DNA of 64,000 bases from Actinomycetospora succinea (GTDB taxonomy: Bacteria > Actinomycetota > Actinomycetes > Mycobacteriales > Pseudonocardiaceae), in NCBI RefSeq assembly GCF_004363095.1, contig NZ_SNYO01000003.1, positions 62,001 through 126,000 on the forward strand, given 5' to 3'. The position numbers and the translations under genes are program-made. Below, one piece after another: positions 26,229-35,248 of the stretch (the first letter of the stretch is position 1; every line of letters starts with the position of its first letter). A model generated the notes under the pieces. That model was not told the origin of the DNA, made no database searches, and was given only the letters and a program-made list of their open reading frames with translations.

Positions 26229-27379
26229 TGGCCGACACGGCACGGTCGGGACGGCCCCGCCACCTCGACCTCGACGCGCTGCTCGCCGACCGCGCCACCA
26301 AGGTGCTCGTGTGCTGCGGCTCCGGCGGCGTCGGCAAGACGACCACCGCGGCGTCGCTCGCGCTGCGGGCCGCCGAGCAGGGCCGGCGGGTCGTGGTGCT
26401 GACCATCGACCCCGCGCGCCGGCTCGCCCAGTCGCTCGGGCTCGAGGAGCTCGACAACGAGCCGCGCACCGTGCCGGGCGCGCTGTCGCCGGGGTCCGGG
26501 ACGGGCGAGCTCCAGGCGATGATGCTGGACATGCGCCGGACCTTCGACGAGATGGTCTCCGGGCACACCACGCCCGATCGCGCGCAGGCGATCTTCGACA
26601 ACCCCTTCTACCAGACCATCTCCACGTCGTTCTCCGGGACGCAGGAGTACATGGCGATGGAGAAGCTGGGGCAGCTCACGGCCGCGGGCGATTGGGACCT
26701 CATCGTCGTCGACACCCCGCCCTCGCGCTCCGCGCTGGACTTCCTCGACGCCCCGCAGCGGCTCTCGTCGTTCCTCGACGGGCGCATGATCCGGCTGCTC
26801 TCCGCGCCCGCCCGCGCCGGCGGCAACGCGTTCCGCAAGATCGTCGGGTCGACGTTCAACCTGTTCGCCAAGGCCGTCTCGACGATCCTGGGCGGGCAGA
26901 TGCTGGCGGACGCGTCGGCGTTCGTGCAGGCCTTCGACACGCTCTTCGGCGGTTTCCAGGAGCGCGCGAACCGGACCTACCAGCTGCTGCGCGCCCCGGG
27001 CACCTCGTTCGTCGTGGTGGCCGCGCCCGAGCCCGACGCCCTGCGCGAGGCGAGCTACTTCGTCGAACGCCTCTCGGACGAGCGCATGCCGCTCGCGGGC
27101 CTGGTGCTCAACCGGACCCACCCAGTGCACGCCACGCTCTCGGGCGCCCGCGCCCGCGAGGGCGCCGAGACGCTCGAGGCCTCGCGCGGCGACGAAGTGG
27201 CCGCCGCCGTGCTCCGGCTGCACGCCGACCGCGTCGAGACCGCGGAGCGCGAGCGCAGGGTGCTGGGCCGCTTCACGCGCGCGCACCCGACGGTGCCGAT
27301 CATCGACGTGCCCGCCATGGCCACCGACGTGCACGACCTCGACGGTCTGCGCGAGATCGGGCGCCGCCTGGCGTCCTGA
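26228..27379 (+). CDS. ArsA-type ATPase, subunit 2 (Rv3680-like)
   Basis: 383 residues. P-loop [25 protein letters not shown], then [14 protein letters not shown] and [30 protein letters not shown], all typical of the ArsA/Get3 family. A helical insertion ([42 protein letters not shown]) could bind hydrophobic clients. ATG 26228 shares bases with the preceding stop, indicating translational coupling and a stoichiometric complex. It lies next to whiB4 and ponA2, as in M. tuberculosis. Confidence 0.93.
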   Translation: MADTARSGRPRHLDLDALLADRATKVLVCCGSGGVGKTTTAASLALRAAEQGRRVVVLTIDPARRLAQSLGLEELDNEPRTVPGALSPGSGTGELQAMMLDMRRTFDEMVSGHTTPDRAQAIFDNPFYQTISTSFSGTQEYMAMEKLGQLTAAGDWDLIVVDTPPSRSALDFLDAPQRLSSFLDGRMIRLLSAPARAGGNAFRKIVGSTFNLFAKAVSTILGGQMLADASAFVQAFDTLFGGFQERANRTYQLLRAPGTSFVVVAAPEPDALREASYFVERLSDERMPLAGLVLNRTHPVHATLSGARAREGAETLEASRGDEVAAAVLRLHADRVETAERERRVLGRFTRAHPTVPIIDVPAMATDVHDLDGLREIGRRLAS

Positions 27380-27388
27380 CGGTCGCGC

Positions 27389-27787
27389 TCAGCCCGCCTG
27401 TCGGCGGCCGGTGTCCGGCTTCGCCTCCGGGGCGGGGCGGGGCGCCCGGCGCTCGCGGGCCGCCGGGGCCTGCGGGTTCGCCGGCGGGCTCGCGGCCGCT
27501 GCGCGCCGCGCGGACTCGAGCAGCGCCGCCCACGAGATGACGTCCGGGCGCCGCTTGAGCAGCGCGCGCCGCTCGCGCTCGGTCATGCCGCCCCAGACCC
27601 CGAAGCGGATGCGGTTGTCCAGTGCGTGCGCCAGGCACTCGGTGCGCACCGGGCAGGACCGGCACACCTCGCGGGCGTCGCGCTGCAGGGCACCCTGCAC
27701 GAACAGGGTCTCCGGGTCCTCGTCACGGCAGCGCGCGGAGTGCCGCCAGTCGATCGAGGTCGCCGCGGCCGTCGACTCACCTGTCAC
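27389..27787 (-). CDS. whiB4: WhiB-family iron-sulfur regulator, WhiB4-like
   Basis: 132 residues. The four cluster cysteines are C20 (HSARC), C42, C45 and C51 (EVCRSCPVRTEC), followed by RFGVWGGMTERERRALLKRRP, the WhiB G[VI]WGG turn and basic segment. The Ala/Pro-rich C-terminal extension is longer than in compact WhiB proteins. In mycobacteria WhiB4 is a redox-sensitive DNA-binding protein. GTG 27787 is chosen to match the family N-terminus. It ends 9 bp from the converging ArsA gene and is divergent from ponA2. Confidence 0.93.
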   Translation of the reverse strand: MTGESTAAATSIDWRHSARCRDEDPETLFVQGALQRDAREVCRSCPVRTECLAHALDNRIRFGVWGGMTERERRALLKRRPDVISWAALLESARRAAAASPPANPQAPAARERRAPRPAPEAKPDTGRRQAG

Positions 27788-28028
27788 GTCGTGTCCCCAC
27801 CCTCTGTTCCCCGTGCGGGCCCCTCGTCCGTGGACACACCTCCCCGCAGGTGGTCCCCGTGCGCGCTCCGGATCGGTCCCCGGGCGCGGCCGGCCCGTCA
27901 TCGGGGTCTGACGCAGACTAGGAGCGCGCGGTTCCCCTCACAACGGAATCGGAAGGATCCGTGACGATGCGTGCGCGTGGGGCCACGCCGGGCCTGCCGC
28001 ACCGACAGGCCCCATACGACGCACCGCG

Positions 28029-28034
28029 TACCCT
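28029..28034 (+). promoter_or_regulatory. Candidate -10 element of ponA2
   Basis: TACCCT is separated by seven bases from GTG 28042, with no Shine-Dalgarno. This supports GTG 28042 as the real start rather than the open upstream frame from 27961. Confidence 0.55.
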
Positions 28035-28041
28035 CGTCGCC

Positions 28042-30414
28042 GTGGCGAGGGGCGGAAGAAGCGTCGGTGCGAAGGTTCGGCCGATCACGAAGCTCCTGGC
28101 GGTCTGCCTGGTCGCCGGCGTGATCGCGGCGGGGATGGCCTTCCCGTTCGTGGGCGGCGTGGGGCTGCTCTCCAACGACGCGAGCGACACCGTCAACGCG
28201 ACGTCGTCGGACCTCGCGGCGGGTCAGCTGCCCGGGGTCACCACCGTCACCGACAACCAGGGCGCCCCGGTCGCCTACCTCTACGAGCAGAACCGCACGC
28301 CGGTCTCGCTGCAGCAGATGTCGCCCGCCATGCGCGGCGCGATCGTCGCCATCGAGGACCGCCGGTTCTACGAGCACGACGGCGTCGACTGGACCGGCAC
28401 GCTGCGCGCGCTGGTGACCAACCAGACCGCGGGCTCCACCCAGCAGGGCGCCTCGACGCTGACGCAGCAGTACATCAAGAACTACCAGCTCTACGTCACC
28501 GCGCAGACCGAGTCCGAGCGCCTGCAGGCCACCGAGCCGACGTACGCCCGCAAGCTGCGCGAGGTCCGCGTCGCCCTGCAGCTCGAGCGCGAGCTCGCCA
28601 GCGGGCGCACCAAGCGCGACGCCAAGGACGAGGTGCTCGAGCGCTACCTCAACATCGTCTTCCTCGGCAACAACTCCTACGGCGTCGCCGCCGCCGCGCG
28701 GACCTACTTCAACACCACGCCCGACCGCCTGACGATCCCGCAGTCGGCGATGCTCGCCGGGATGGTGCAGTCGACGACCCAGTTCGACCCGACGCGCCAC
28801 CCGCAGGCCGCGACCGGCCGGCGCAACGAGGTCATCAACCAGATGCTGGGCCAGGGCATGATCACCCAGCAGCAGGCGCAGGAGGCCGTTGCCGCGCCGC
28901 TGGGGATCGTCGAGCCGCTGGCGACGCCGCCCAACGGCTGCATCGGCGCCGGCAACGCCGCCTTCTTCTGCAAGTACGTCGTCGACTACCTGGGCGAGTC
29001 GGGCATCTCGTCCGAGCAGGTCAACCGGGGCGGCTACACGATCCGCACCACGCTCGACCGCAACGCCATGAACGCCATGCAGCAGGCGCTCGACAGCGAG
29101 GTCCCGGCGCGGCAGCGCAACGTCGCCGACGTCATGGCGACGGTGCAGCCGGGCCGCGAGAAGCACCGCGTCGTCGCGATGGGCGCCAACCGCGTCTTCG
29201 GCGTGGACGGCAGCGCCCTGCAGACCAGCTACGGGCTGCCGTGGGAGCCGGTGAACCTCGGCGCCGGCTCGACGTACAAGATCTTCACCGCGGCCGCGGC
29301 CCTGCAGGAGGGGCTGGGCATCAACTACCAGATGCCGATCCCGCCCGACGGCTACGCGTCGCCGATCTACCGCGACGGCTCTGGGCGCCCGTTCCCGGTG
29401 CGCAACGCCGAGGAGGGCCTCGCCCCGTTCCTGAGCATGACCGACGCGCTCGCGCAGTCGCCGAACACCGGGTTCGTCAAGCTCATGGAGACCACGGGCG
29501 TGCCCCCGGTGGTCGACATGGCGGTGAAGCTCGGCCTGCGCTCGCTCGCCGACCCCGGCCCGAACGGGGTGTCGATCGCCGACACCGCCCGCGCGCAGAA
29601 CCAGGGCTCGTTCACCCTCGGCGTCACGCCCACCAGCCCGCTCGAGCTCGCCAACGTCGGCGCCACGCTGGGCTCCAGCGGCATGTGGTGCCCGCCGAGC
29701 CCCATCGAGTCGATCACCGACACGAGCGGCGCCCCGGTCCCGGTGGCCGAGCAGCCCTGCGAGCAGGTCGTCGACCCGGCGCTCGCCGACACCCTGATGA
29801 CCGGCCTCAGCAAGGACGACCAGCCCGGCGGCACCGCGGCCTCCGCCGCCGGCGCCAACGGCTGGAACCGCCCGCTGTCGGGCAAGACCGGGACCACGCA
29901 GAACAACCGCTCCGCCGCGTTCGTCGGCTTCAACCAGCAGTACGCGGGCGCGGTCATCACGTTCGACGACTCCTCGTCCCCGCGGACGCTCTGCGACGGC
30001 GGCGGCGACAGCCCGCCGTTCCCGTGCGGCGACGGCAACCTCTTCGGCGGCACCACCCCGGCCCGCACGTGGTTCAAGGCCATGAACCCGCTGTTCGCGC
30101 CGCTCCCGGTGGCCCCGCTGCCGCCGACGAGCCCCCGCTACCTGCAGGGCGGGTCGAACGAGCAGATCCCCGAGGTCGTCGGCGACCAGGCCGACGAGGC
30201 CACCGAGGAGCTGCAGGACGCCGGGTTCCGGGTGTCGCAGCAGGCCGTCGGCAACCGGGCGCCCGCGGGCACCGTGGTCGGCCAGAACCCGCGCGGTTCG
30301 GTGCTGCCCGACCAGGTCGTGACCCTGCAGGTGTCCAACGGGACGGTGCCCGCGGCGCCGTCGCCGCCGGCCGGTCCGCCGCTCGCCGGCGCCGCGAACG
30401 GAGGAGGCGGATGA
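28042..30414 (+). CDS. ponA2: Bifunctional penicillin-binding protein PonA2 with PASTA domain
   Basis: 790 residues. A membrane anchor at about 15-35 is followed by a glycosyltransferase 51 domain with the catalytic Glu in AIVAIEDRRFYEHDGVDW (101-117) and STLTQQYIKNY. The transpeptidase domain has SxxK at STYK (410), SxN at SPN (473) and KTG at SGKTGTT (615). One C-terminal PASTA domain (QIPEVVGDQADEATEELQDAGF) and a Pro-rich end complete it. It polymerises and crosslinks peptidoglycan outside the membrane. GTG 28042 aligns with the start of M. tuberculosis PonA2 (Rv3682). It overlaps the phosphoesterase gene (ATGA). Confidence 0.96.
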   Translation: MARGGRSVGAKVRPITKLLAVCLVAGVIAAGMAFPFVGGVGLLSNDASDTVNATSSDLAAGQLPGVTTVTDNQGAPVAYLYEQNRTPVSLQQMSPAMRGAIVAIEDRRFYEHDGVDWTGTLRALVTNQTAGSTQQGASTLTQQYIKNYQLYVTAQTESERLQATEPTYARKLREVRVALQLERELASGRTKRDAKDEVLERYLNIVFLGNNSYGVAAAARTYFNTTPDRLTIPQSAMLAGMVQSTTQFDPTRHPQAATGRRNEVINQMLGQGMITQQQAQEAVAAPLGIVEPLATPPNGCIGAGNAAFFCKYVVDYLGESGISSEQVNRGGYTIRTTLDRNAMNAMQQALDSEVPARQRNVADVMATVQPGREKHRVVAMGANRVFGVDGSALQTSYGLPWEPVNLGAGSTYKIFTAAAALQEGLGINYQMPIPPDGYASPIYRDGSGRPFPVRNAEEGLAPFLSMTDALAQSPNTGFVKLMETTGVPPVVDMAVKLGLRSLADPGPNGVSIADTARAQNQGSFTLGVTPTSPLELANVGATLGSSGMWCPPSPIESITDTSGAPVPVAEQPCEQVVDPALADTLMTGLSKDDQPGGTAASAAGANGWNRPLSGKTGTTQNNRSAAFVGFNQQYAGAVITFDDSSSPRTLCDGGGDSPPFPCGDGNLFGGTTPARTWFKAMNPLFAPLPVAPLPPTSPRYLQGGSNEQIPEVVGDQADEATEELQDAGFRVSQQAVGNRAPAGTVVGQNPRGSVLPDQVVTLQVSNGTVPAAPSPPAGPPLAGAANGGGG

Positions 30415-31397
30415 GCGGGCTCCTGCGCCGCACCGTGCAGCTCGGGGCCGGCGTGACCGCGGCCGGCGCGCTCGGGCTCGGCTACGCCGTCGGGGTCGAG
30501 CGGCAGTGGTTCGCGCTGCGCCGGGCCCGCCTCGAGGTGCTGGACCCGGTGACGGCGGCCGGACGCACCCTGCGCGTGCTGCACATCTCCGACCTGCACC
30601 TGCGGCCCGGACAGCGCCTCGAGCGCCGGTTCGTCGAAGGTCTCGCGGCCCTCGAGCCGGACCTCGTCGTCGACACCGGCGACAACCTGTCCCACACCCG
30701 CGCCGTGCCCGAGGTGCTCCGCGCGCTCGGCTCGCTGCTCGACCGGCCCGGCGTGGTCGTCTGGGGCAGCAACGACTACCACGGGCCGAAGCCGAAGAAC
30801 CCCAGCCACTACCTGTTCCGCCCCCAGCACCGGGTCCTCGGCCCCGAGCTGCCGTGGCGCGACCTGCGGGCGGCGTTCCTCGAGCACGGCTGGCTCGACG
30901 CGACCCACGCCCGGCACACGCTGACGGTCGGCGGCGTGCGGATCGCCGTCGCCGGCGTCGACGACCCCCACATCGGCCGCGACGACCACGACCGCATCGC
31001 CGGCCCCGTCGACGAGCCGTGTGACCTGCGCCTGGGCCTGACCCACTCCCCCGAGCCGCGGGTGCTCGACGCGTTCGCCGCGGACGGCTACGACCTCGTG
31101 CTCGCCGGGCACACCCACGGCGGCCAGCTGCGCCTGCCCGGCTACGGCGCGATCGTCACCAACTGCGGCGTCGACCGCTCCCGCGCCCGCGGTGCGTCCC
31201 GCTGGGGCGAGCGCATGCGCCTGCACGTCTCGGCCGGTCTGGGGACCTCGCCGTACGCGCCCGCGCGCTTCGCCTGCCGCCCCGAGGCGACACTGCTCGA
31301 GCTCGTGCCACGGCCGCAGGGCGCCGGCGCGGCCCGCCCGGGCGCGCCCGCCCGGGAGGGGCATCCCCCGTCGGCCCGCTCGGGGGCGGACGGGTAG
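30411..31397 (+). CDS. Calcineurin-like metallophosphoesterase, membrane anchored (Rv3683-like)
   Basis: 328 residues with an N-terminal hydrophobic segment (LGAGVTAAGALGLGYAVGV) followed by metal-site motifs HISDLHL, DLVVDTGDNL, WGSNDY (usually GNHD) and LAGHTHGGQLRLPGYG. This is the YkuE/LpxH-like class of membrane phosphoesterases; the substrate is unknown. ATG 30411 overlaps the ponA2 stop and has GGAGGAGG just upstream. The tail (about 25 residues after LELVPRPQG) is Pro/Ala-rich. tRNA-Pro follows 23 bp downstream. Confidence 0.92.
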   Translation: MSGLLRRTVQLGAGVTAAGALGLGYAVGVERQWFALRRARLEVLDPVTAAGRTLRVLHISDLHLRPGQRLERRFVEGLAALEPDLVVDTGDNLSHTRAVPEVLRALGSLLDRPGVVVWGSNDYHGPKPKNPSHYLFRPQHRVLGPELPWRDLRAAFLEHGWLDATHARHTLTVGGVRIAVAGVDDPHIGRDDHDRIAGPVDEPCDLRLGLTHSPEPRVLDAFAADGYDLVLAGHTHGGQLRLPGYGAIVTNCGVDRSRARGASRWGERMRLHVSAGLGTSPYAPARFACRPEATLLELVPRPQGAGAARPGAPAREGHPPSARSGADG

Positions 31398-31420
31398 AGT
31401 CTGTCCTGCGCGATCGCCTC

Positions 31421-31494
31421 CGGGGTGTGGCGCAGCTTGGTAGCGCGCCTCGTTCGGGACGAGGAGGCCGTGGGTTCGAATCCCGCCACCCCGA
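31421..31494 (+). tRNA. tRNA-Pro (anticodon CGG)
   Basis: 74-nt cloverleaf. Acceptor arms are CGGGGTG (31421-31427) and CACCCCG (31487-31493), with discriminator A and no encoded CCA. Anticodon stem CCTCG/CGAGG holds loop TTCGGGA with anticodon CGG. The T arm is TGGGTTCGAATCCCG. A strong terminator follows within 12 bp. Confidence 0.95.
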
Positions 31495-31505
31495 CACCGC
31501 CGCAG

Positions 31506-31542
31506 AAGGCCCCCATCCACCGCGTGGATGGGGGCCTTTCGT
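31506..31542 (+). terminator. Intrinsic terminator after tRNA-Pro
   Basis: 15-bp perfect stem AAGGCCCCCATCCAC / GTGGATGGGGGCCTT with a CGC loop, followed by a short T-rich end (TTTCGTCGTT). It ends tRNA-Pro transcription. Confidence 0.9.
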
Positions 31543-31678
31543 CGTTCCGGACCAGTGAGTTGGTTCCCTCGTCAGCACTAAGCACTTGGCGGTCTCTGTC
31601 CGGTAACGACACGATGTCGCTCGACGATGGCCCTTGTGCATCACCCTGTCGGGGGGCTGTCACACGATCGGGGACCTC

Positions 31679-32953
31679 ATGCGACACGGACGGGCATCAC
31701 TTCCGCCCGCGGGACGGCACGCCGCGTCGGCGGAGCCGGCGCTGCCGCCTGCGCACGACACGGACGCTCCGGCGCCGCCAGCCGGCGGACGGCACTCGCG
31801 GCCCGGCACGGCCGACGCCGCCGACGGGTCCGACCGGCGTCTGCGCGCGGTGCCGGACCTCGGCGAGACGCCCGGCGACCGCCGCCGCGACGACGAGCCC
31901 CGCCGCACCCCGCGCCTGGCCGACATCCTCGCCGCCTCGTCGGCCGAGTCGCCCGCGCCGCCGGCCGCCGACCGCCGCTCCGGCGCGCGCCCGTGGCTCG
32001 ACGTCCTCGACGCCCCCGACGGCGCGAGCTCCGTGCCCGCGCCCCGCCGCGCCCCCGAGCCCCGCTCGCCCGGTCGCGCCGCCCCTCCCGTGCCCCCCGC
32101 GGACCACCCCTCGGTGCCGAGCATGGCGCCGGCCCCCCGCACCGCCGCCCGTCCCGCCGGCCCCGCGCGTCCCGCCCCGGCCGACACGACCGCCGTCGTG
32201 CCCCCGCGGACGGCGATGACGACCGCGCACCGGCCCGCGCCCGCCGCGCCCACGGCCGCCACGCGCACCACGGCAACCGCCACCACGACCACCCAGAAGG
32301 TCGACGAGCCCGCCGCGCCCGCCCGGCGCCCCGCCGCGCGCCGGTCGGACCCGTCCGAGATCGCCGCGCGGGCCACGACCACGCTGATCAGCTCCTCGCC
32401 GAGCGGGCGCCGCCGGGCGAACCGGACCGAGCGGGCGGTCATCGTCCCGCCCGCTCCGCCGCTGGAGAGCGCGACGCAGGGCCCGGCGACGCCGGTCTTC
32501 GCCGACGGCACCGGGCGCCGCGCCAAGCGCTGGCGCACGGCCGCGATCGCCGCCACGGCCATCTGCGCGTCCTACGTCGGCGTGGTGGCCGTCGGTGCCG
32601 TGGCGGGCCCGGTCGGGCCGACCGCGGCGCCGACCCTGCTCCCGCCGCCGACCCTGGCCCCGCCCGCGCCGACCGTCGCGCCGCCGTCCGTCGACGCCCG
32701 CAACATCGCCGAGGTCGAGCCGACGACCACCGCCAAGCGCTCGGCCCGCGCGACGACGACGAAGCGCCCGACGCCGAAGACCACCACGCCGCGGGCGCAG
32801 CGGGTGACGCCGCGGACCGCCGTCGTGGCGCCCGCGCCCGTGGTCCCGGTCGCCCCGCAGCGCCAGGCGCCGCAGGTCCAGCAGGACGACGACGAGGACC
32901 GGGGCGGCGGCCAGCAGGAGGGCGTCGCGGCGAACGGCGCCCAGGCGACCTGA
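31679..32953 (+). CDS. Pro/Ala/Thr-rich single-pass membrane protein, unknown function
   Basis: 424 residues. A long disordered N-terminal cytoplasmic part (about 280 residues) contains TPRLADILAAS and RPWLDVLDAPDG, similar short motifs that may be docking sites. One membrane helix (AAIAATAICASYVGVVAVGAVAGPVG) follows, then an extracellular Pro/Thr-rich stretch (APTLLPPPTLAPPAPTVAPP, TTTAKRSARATTTKRPTPKTTTP) and an acidic-Gln tail. The topology suits a cell-wall spanning protein. ATG 31679 is used; the upstream context is poor. The stop overlaps the start of the GH18-like gene, implying they work together. Confidence 0.7.
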   Translation: MRHGRASLPPAGRHAASAEPALPPAHDTDAPAPPAGGRHSRPGTADAADGSDRRLRAVPDLGETPGDRRRDDEPRRTPRLADILAASSAESPAPPAADRRSGARPWLDVLDAPDGASSVPAPRRAPEPRSPGRAAPPVPPADHPSVPSMAPAPRTAARPAGPARPAPADTTAVVPPRTAMTTAHRPAPAAPTAATRTTATATTTTQKVDEPAAPARRPAARRSDPSEIAARATTTLISSSPSGRRRANRTERAVIVPPAPPLESATQGPATPVFADGTGRRAKRWRTAAIAATAICASYVGVVAVGAVAGPVGPTAAPTLLPPPTLAPPAPTVAPPSVDARNIAEVEPTTTAKRSARATTTKRPTPKTTTPRAQRVTPRTAVVAPAPVVPVAPQRQAPQVQQDDDEDRGGGQQEGVAANGAQAT

Positions 32954-34044
32954 GCCGCGCCCGGCGCCGGTCGATCCGCCCCTCGGCCCGACCGTCCCTG
33001 CGCGCCGTCCTGCTCGCCACGCTGATCACGGTGCTCGTCACGGTCCCCGCGGTCACCGGCGAGACCCCGACGCCGGAGCCGGCCCTCGCTGAGGTCGCGG
33101 CGGCGGGACCGCCCCGCCCGGGCGTCGCCGCCCCGGACGGCCCGCTGCCCACGGTCGCGTTCGCCCCCTACGTCGACCTGACCACCCCGCCGCTGCCCAC
33201 GATGACCGACATGGCCGACGCGACCGGCCACGCCGACGTCGTGCTCGCCTTCGTCCTCGCCGGCAGCGACGGCTCGTGCGCGCCGACCTGGGGCGGCACG
33301 ACGGCCCTGCGCGACCCCGCCGTGACGGCCCGGATCGCCGGTCTGAAACAGCGCGGCGGCCGGATGACCGTCTCCTCGGGCGGCGCGCTCGGCGACTACC
33401 TCGAGAAGGCCTGCCCCGACGCGCCCTCGCTCGCGCGGGCCTACGCGACCGCGCTCGACGCCGTCGGCGCCGACCACCTCGACGTCGACGTCGAGACCGA
33501 CCGCGGCCGCACCGTGTCCTCGCAGCGCATCGCCGAGGCCCTCGCGCTGCTCCAGCACCAGCGCGGCACGCGGGTCACGCTCACCGTGCAGGTCGAGGGC
33601 GTCGCCGAGGGCCTCAGCGACGACGCCCGCGACCTCGTGCAGGCGGCCACGACCGCCGGCGTCGCGGCGCGCGTGAACCTCATGGTCATGAACTTCGAGT
33701 ACCAGGGCTCGTGGGCCGACGCGATGATCGGCGCCGCCCGCACGGCCGTCGGCCAGCTCGAGGCGATGTGGCCCGGCAGCGAGCCCGCCGACGTGCGCCA
33801 GCGCACCGGGGTCACGTTCATGCTCGGGCGCAACGACATGGACATGACCACCTCGCCCGACGACGCCCGCGCGGTCGTCGACGACGCCCGCGGCAACGGC
33901 TACGGCGGCGTCGGGTTCTGGGCGCTCGCCCGCGACAACGGCTCGTGCCCGGGCACCGAGGACGAGGCCGACGACTGCAGCGGCATCGCGCAGGCGCCCT
34001 GGGCGTTCACGAGGATCGCCCAGGGCTTCACCGCGCCGGCCTGA
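32950..34044 (+). CDS. Secreted GH18 chitinase-like protein, probable CTG start
   Basis: 364 residues from CTG 32950. The N-terminus is Arg-rich, then hydrophobic (LRAVLLATLITVLVTVPAVTG), a signal peptide with cleavage near Ala-Val-Thr-Gly. The GH18 catalytic motif DxxDxDxE appears as DHLDVDVE; supporting barrel segments are VVLAFVLAG, GGRMTVSSGG, LMVMNFEYQG and GGVGFWALARDNG. Four Cys suggest disulfides. No ATG, GTG or TTG lies in frame near the signal peptide except GTG 33031, which would destroy it. CTG overlaps the previous stop as CTGA. The substrate could be chitin or another GlcNAc polymer. Confidence 0.78.
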   Translation: MSRARRRSIRPSARPSLRAVLLATLITVLVTVPAVTGETPTPEPALAEVAAAGPPRPGVAAPDGPLPTVAFAPYVDLTTPPLPTMTDMADATGHADVVLAFVLAGSDGSCAPTWGGTTALRDPAVTARIAGLKQRGGRMTVSSGGALGDYLEKACPDAPSLARAYATALDAVGADHLDVDVETDRGRTVSSQRIAEALALLQHQRGTRVTLTVQVEGVAEGLSDDARDLVQAATTAGVAARVNLMVMNFEYQGSWADAMIGAARTAVGQLEAMWPGSEPADVRQRTGVTFMLGRNDMDMTTSPDDARAVVDDARGNGYGGVGFWALARDNGSCPGTEDEADDCSGIAQAPWAFTRIAQGFTAPA

Positions 34045-34047
34045 CCG

Positions 34048-35070
34048 TCACTGCCCCGTGGTGAGCACCATCCGGAACCGCGCGTCGTTGCTCATCATCC
34101 GGTCGTACGCCTCGGCGGCCTTCTCCAGCGGCATCGTCTCGATCATCGGACGGACGTCGGTGAGCCGCGCGAAGCGCAGGGTGTCCTCGGAGTCGATCGA
34201 GGTGCCCGACGCGTAGCCGGCGATGCTCGCGACCGGGCCGATGAGGCTCATCGCGTCGACCGTCAGCGGGCTCTCGGCCGCGCCGACGACGAGCAGCTGC
34301 CCGCGGCGGTCGAGGCCCGGGATCAGCCCGGAGATCGCCTTGCCGCTGGTGGCGGTGGCGAGCACGACCGCGCAGCCGCCCTTCTCGGCGAGGGCCTGCC
34401 CGGGGTCGGTGGCCTCGCTGTCGACGTAGTCGTGCGCCCCGAGCTTGCGGGCGAGGTCCTCCTTGTCGCGGCCGCGGGAGACGGCGACGACCTCGAAGCC
34501 CATCCGCGCCGCGAACTGGATGCCGAGGTGGCCGAGGCCGCCGACGCCCTGCACCGCGACCCGGTCGCCCGGACGGGCCGGGCTCGAGCGCAGCGCATGG
34601 TACGTCGTCACGCCCGCGCACATCAGCGGGGCGGCCTCCTCCGACGACAGCTCGTCGGGGACGTGGGCGAGCGCGTCGGCGGGCACGACGACGGCGTCCG
34701 CGTAGCCGCCGTCGAAGGTGACGCCGGGGATCCGGCCGTTCTCGCAGGTGATGAAGTCCCCGCGGCGGCACGCGTCGCAGTGGTGGCAGGCGCCGCCGAA
34801 CCAGCCGACGCCGACGCGGTCGCCGGCGTCCCAGTCGCCGAGCACGTCGGGGCCGACCTCGTCGACGCGGCCGACGACCTCGTGGCCGGGCACGATCGGG
34901 AACGGCGTCGAGGGCATGACGCCCTCCTTGGCGAACATGTCGCTGTGGCAGACCCCGCAGGCCTCGACGCGGACGCGGACCTCGCCGCGCCCGGGCGTCG
35001 GGACCTCCCGCTCGACGAGCTCGAGGTCTCCCCCGGCCCGGGTGACCTGGACGGCGCGCATGGTGGCCAC
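34048..35070 (-). CDS. Zinc-dependent alcohol dehydrogenase
   Basis: 340-residue medium-chain dehydrogenase. Catalytic zinc ligands lie in EACGVCHSD and GHEVVG. The structural zinc lobe is GGACHHCDACRRGDFITC, with four Cys. The Rossmann motif is VQGVGGLGHLGIQFA. The AdhP/AdhA-like family oxidises primary alcohols with NAD(P). GTG 35070 has AGGAGG six bases upstream; the internal ATG 35061 is a weaker choice. It converges on the GH18-like gene and is divergent from plsB. Confidence 0.94.
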   Translation of the reverse strand: MATMRAVQVTRAGGDLELVEREVPTPGRGEVRVRVEACGVCHSDMFAKEGVMPSTPFPIVPGHEVVGRVDEVGPDVLGDWDAGDRVGVGWFGGACHHCDACRRGDFITCENGRIPGVTFDGGYADAVVVPADALAHVPDELSSEEAAPLMCAGVTTYHALRSSPARPGDRVAVQGVGGLGHLGIQFAARMGFEVVAVSRGRDKEDLARKLGAHDYVDSEATDPGQALAEKGGCAVVLATATSGKAISGLIPGLDRRGQLLVVGAAESPLTVDAMSLIGPVASIAGYASGTSIDSEDTLRFARLTDVRPMIETMPLEKAAEAYDRMMSNDARFRMVLTTGQ

Positions 35071-35107
35071 GATCGGCCTCCTCCGGTGCTTCGACGATCA
35101 ACGATCA

Positions 35108-35133
35108 CCGGATGCGTACCCGCGCATGTCCGG
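35108..35133. promoter_or_regulatory. Dyad in the adh/plsB divergent region
   Basis: CCGGATGCG (35108-35116) and CGCATGTCCGG (35123-35133) form an interrupted inverted repeat with a six-base spacer. A second palindrome, GCGATCGATCGC, lies at 35140-35151. Either could be an operator for the dehydrogenase or the acyltransferase operon. Confidence 0.4.
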
Positions 35134-35166
35134 ACGCACGCGATCGATCGCCACCACTCCACCGGG

Positions 35167-35172
35167 TAGGGT
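35167..35172 (+). promoter_or_regulatory. Candidate -10 element of the plsB operon
   Basis: TAGGGT, about 76 bp before the plsB GTG. Transcription from about 35179 would exclude the upstream ATG 35177 and leave a leader with the GGAGG at 35237-35241. Confidence 0.45.
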
Positions 35173-35248
35173 CCGGATGGACCAGGAGCTGCGGCGACGG
35201 GCAGCTCCGTCGCCGGGCACGCGACGTCGCGAGGGCGGAGGTGCGGCG

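Noticed and set aside
25212-27379. Arsenic resistance operon
   Set aside because: Although both ATPases are of the ArsA family, no arsenite permease, ArsR or ArsC is nearby and the synteny matches the mycobacterial stress-related pair.
27961-28041. N-terminal extension of PonA2 from the GTG at 27961
   Set aside because: The extension has no counterpart in mycobacterial PonA2, and a -10 hexamer lies within it seven bases before GTG 28042.
33031-33033. GTG 33031 as the start of the GH18-like protein
   Set aside because: It would begin in the middle of the hydrophobic signal-peptide core and lose the basic n-region.
35167-35179. Leaderless plsB start at ATG 35177
   Set aside because: The ATG is only four bases after the hexamer, too close for transcription to include it, whereas GTG 35249 has an excellent RBS and gives the expected length.
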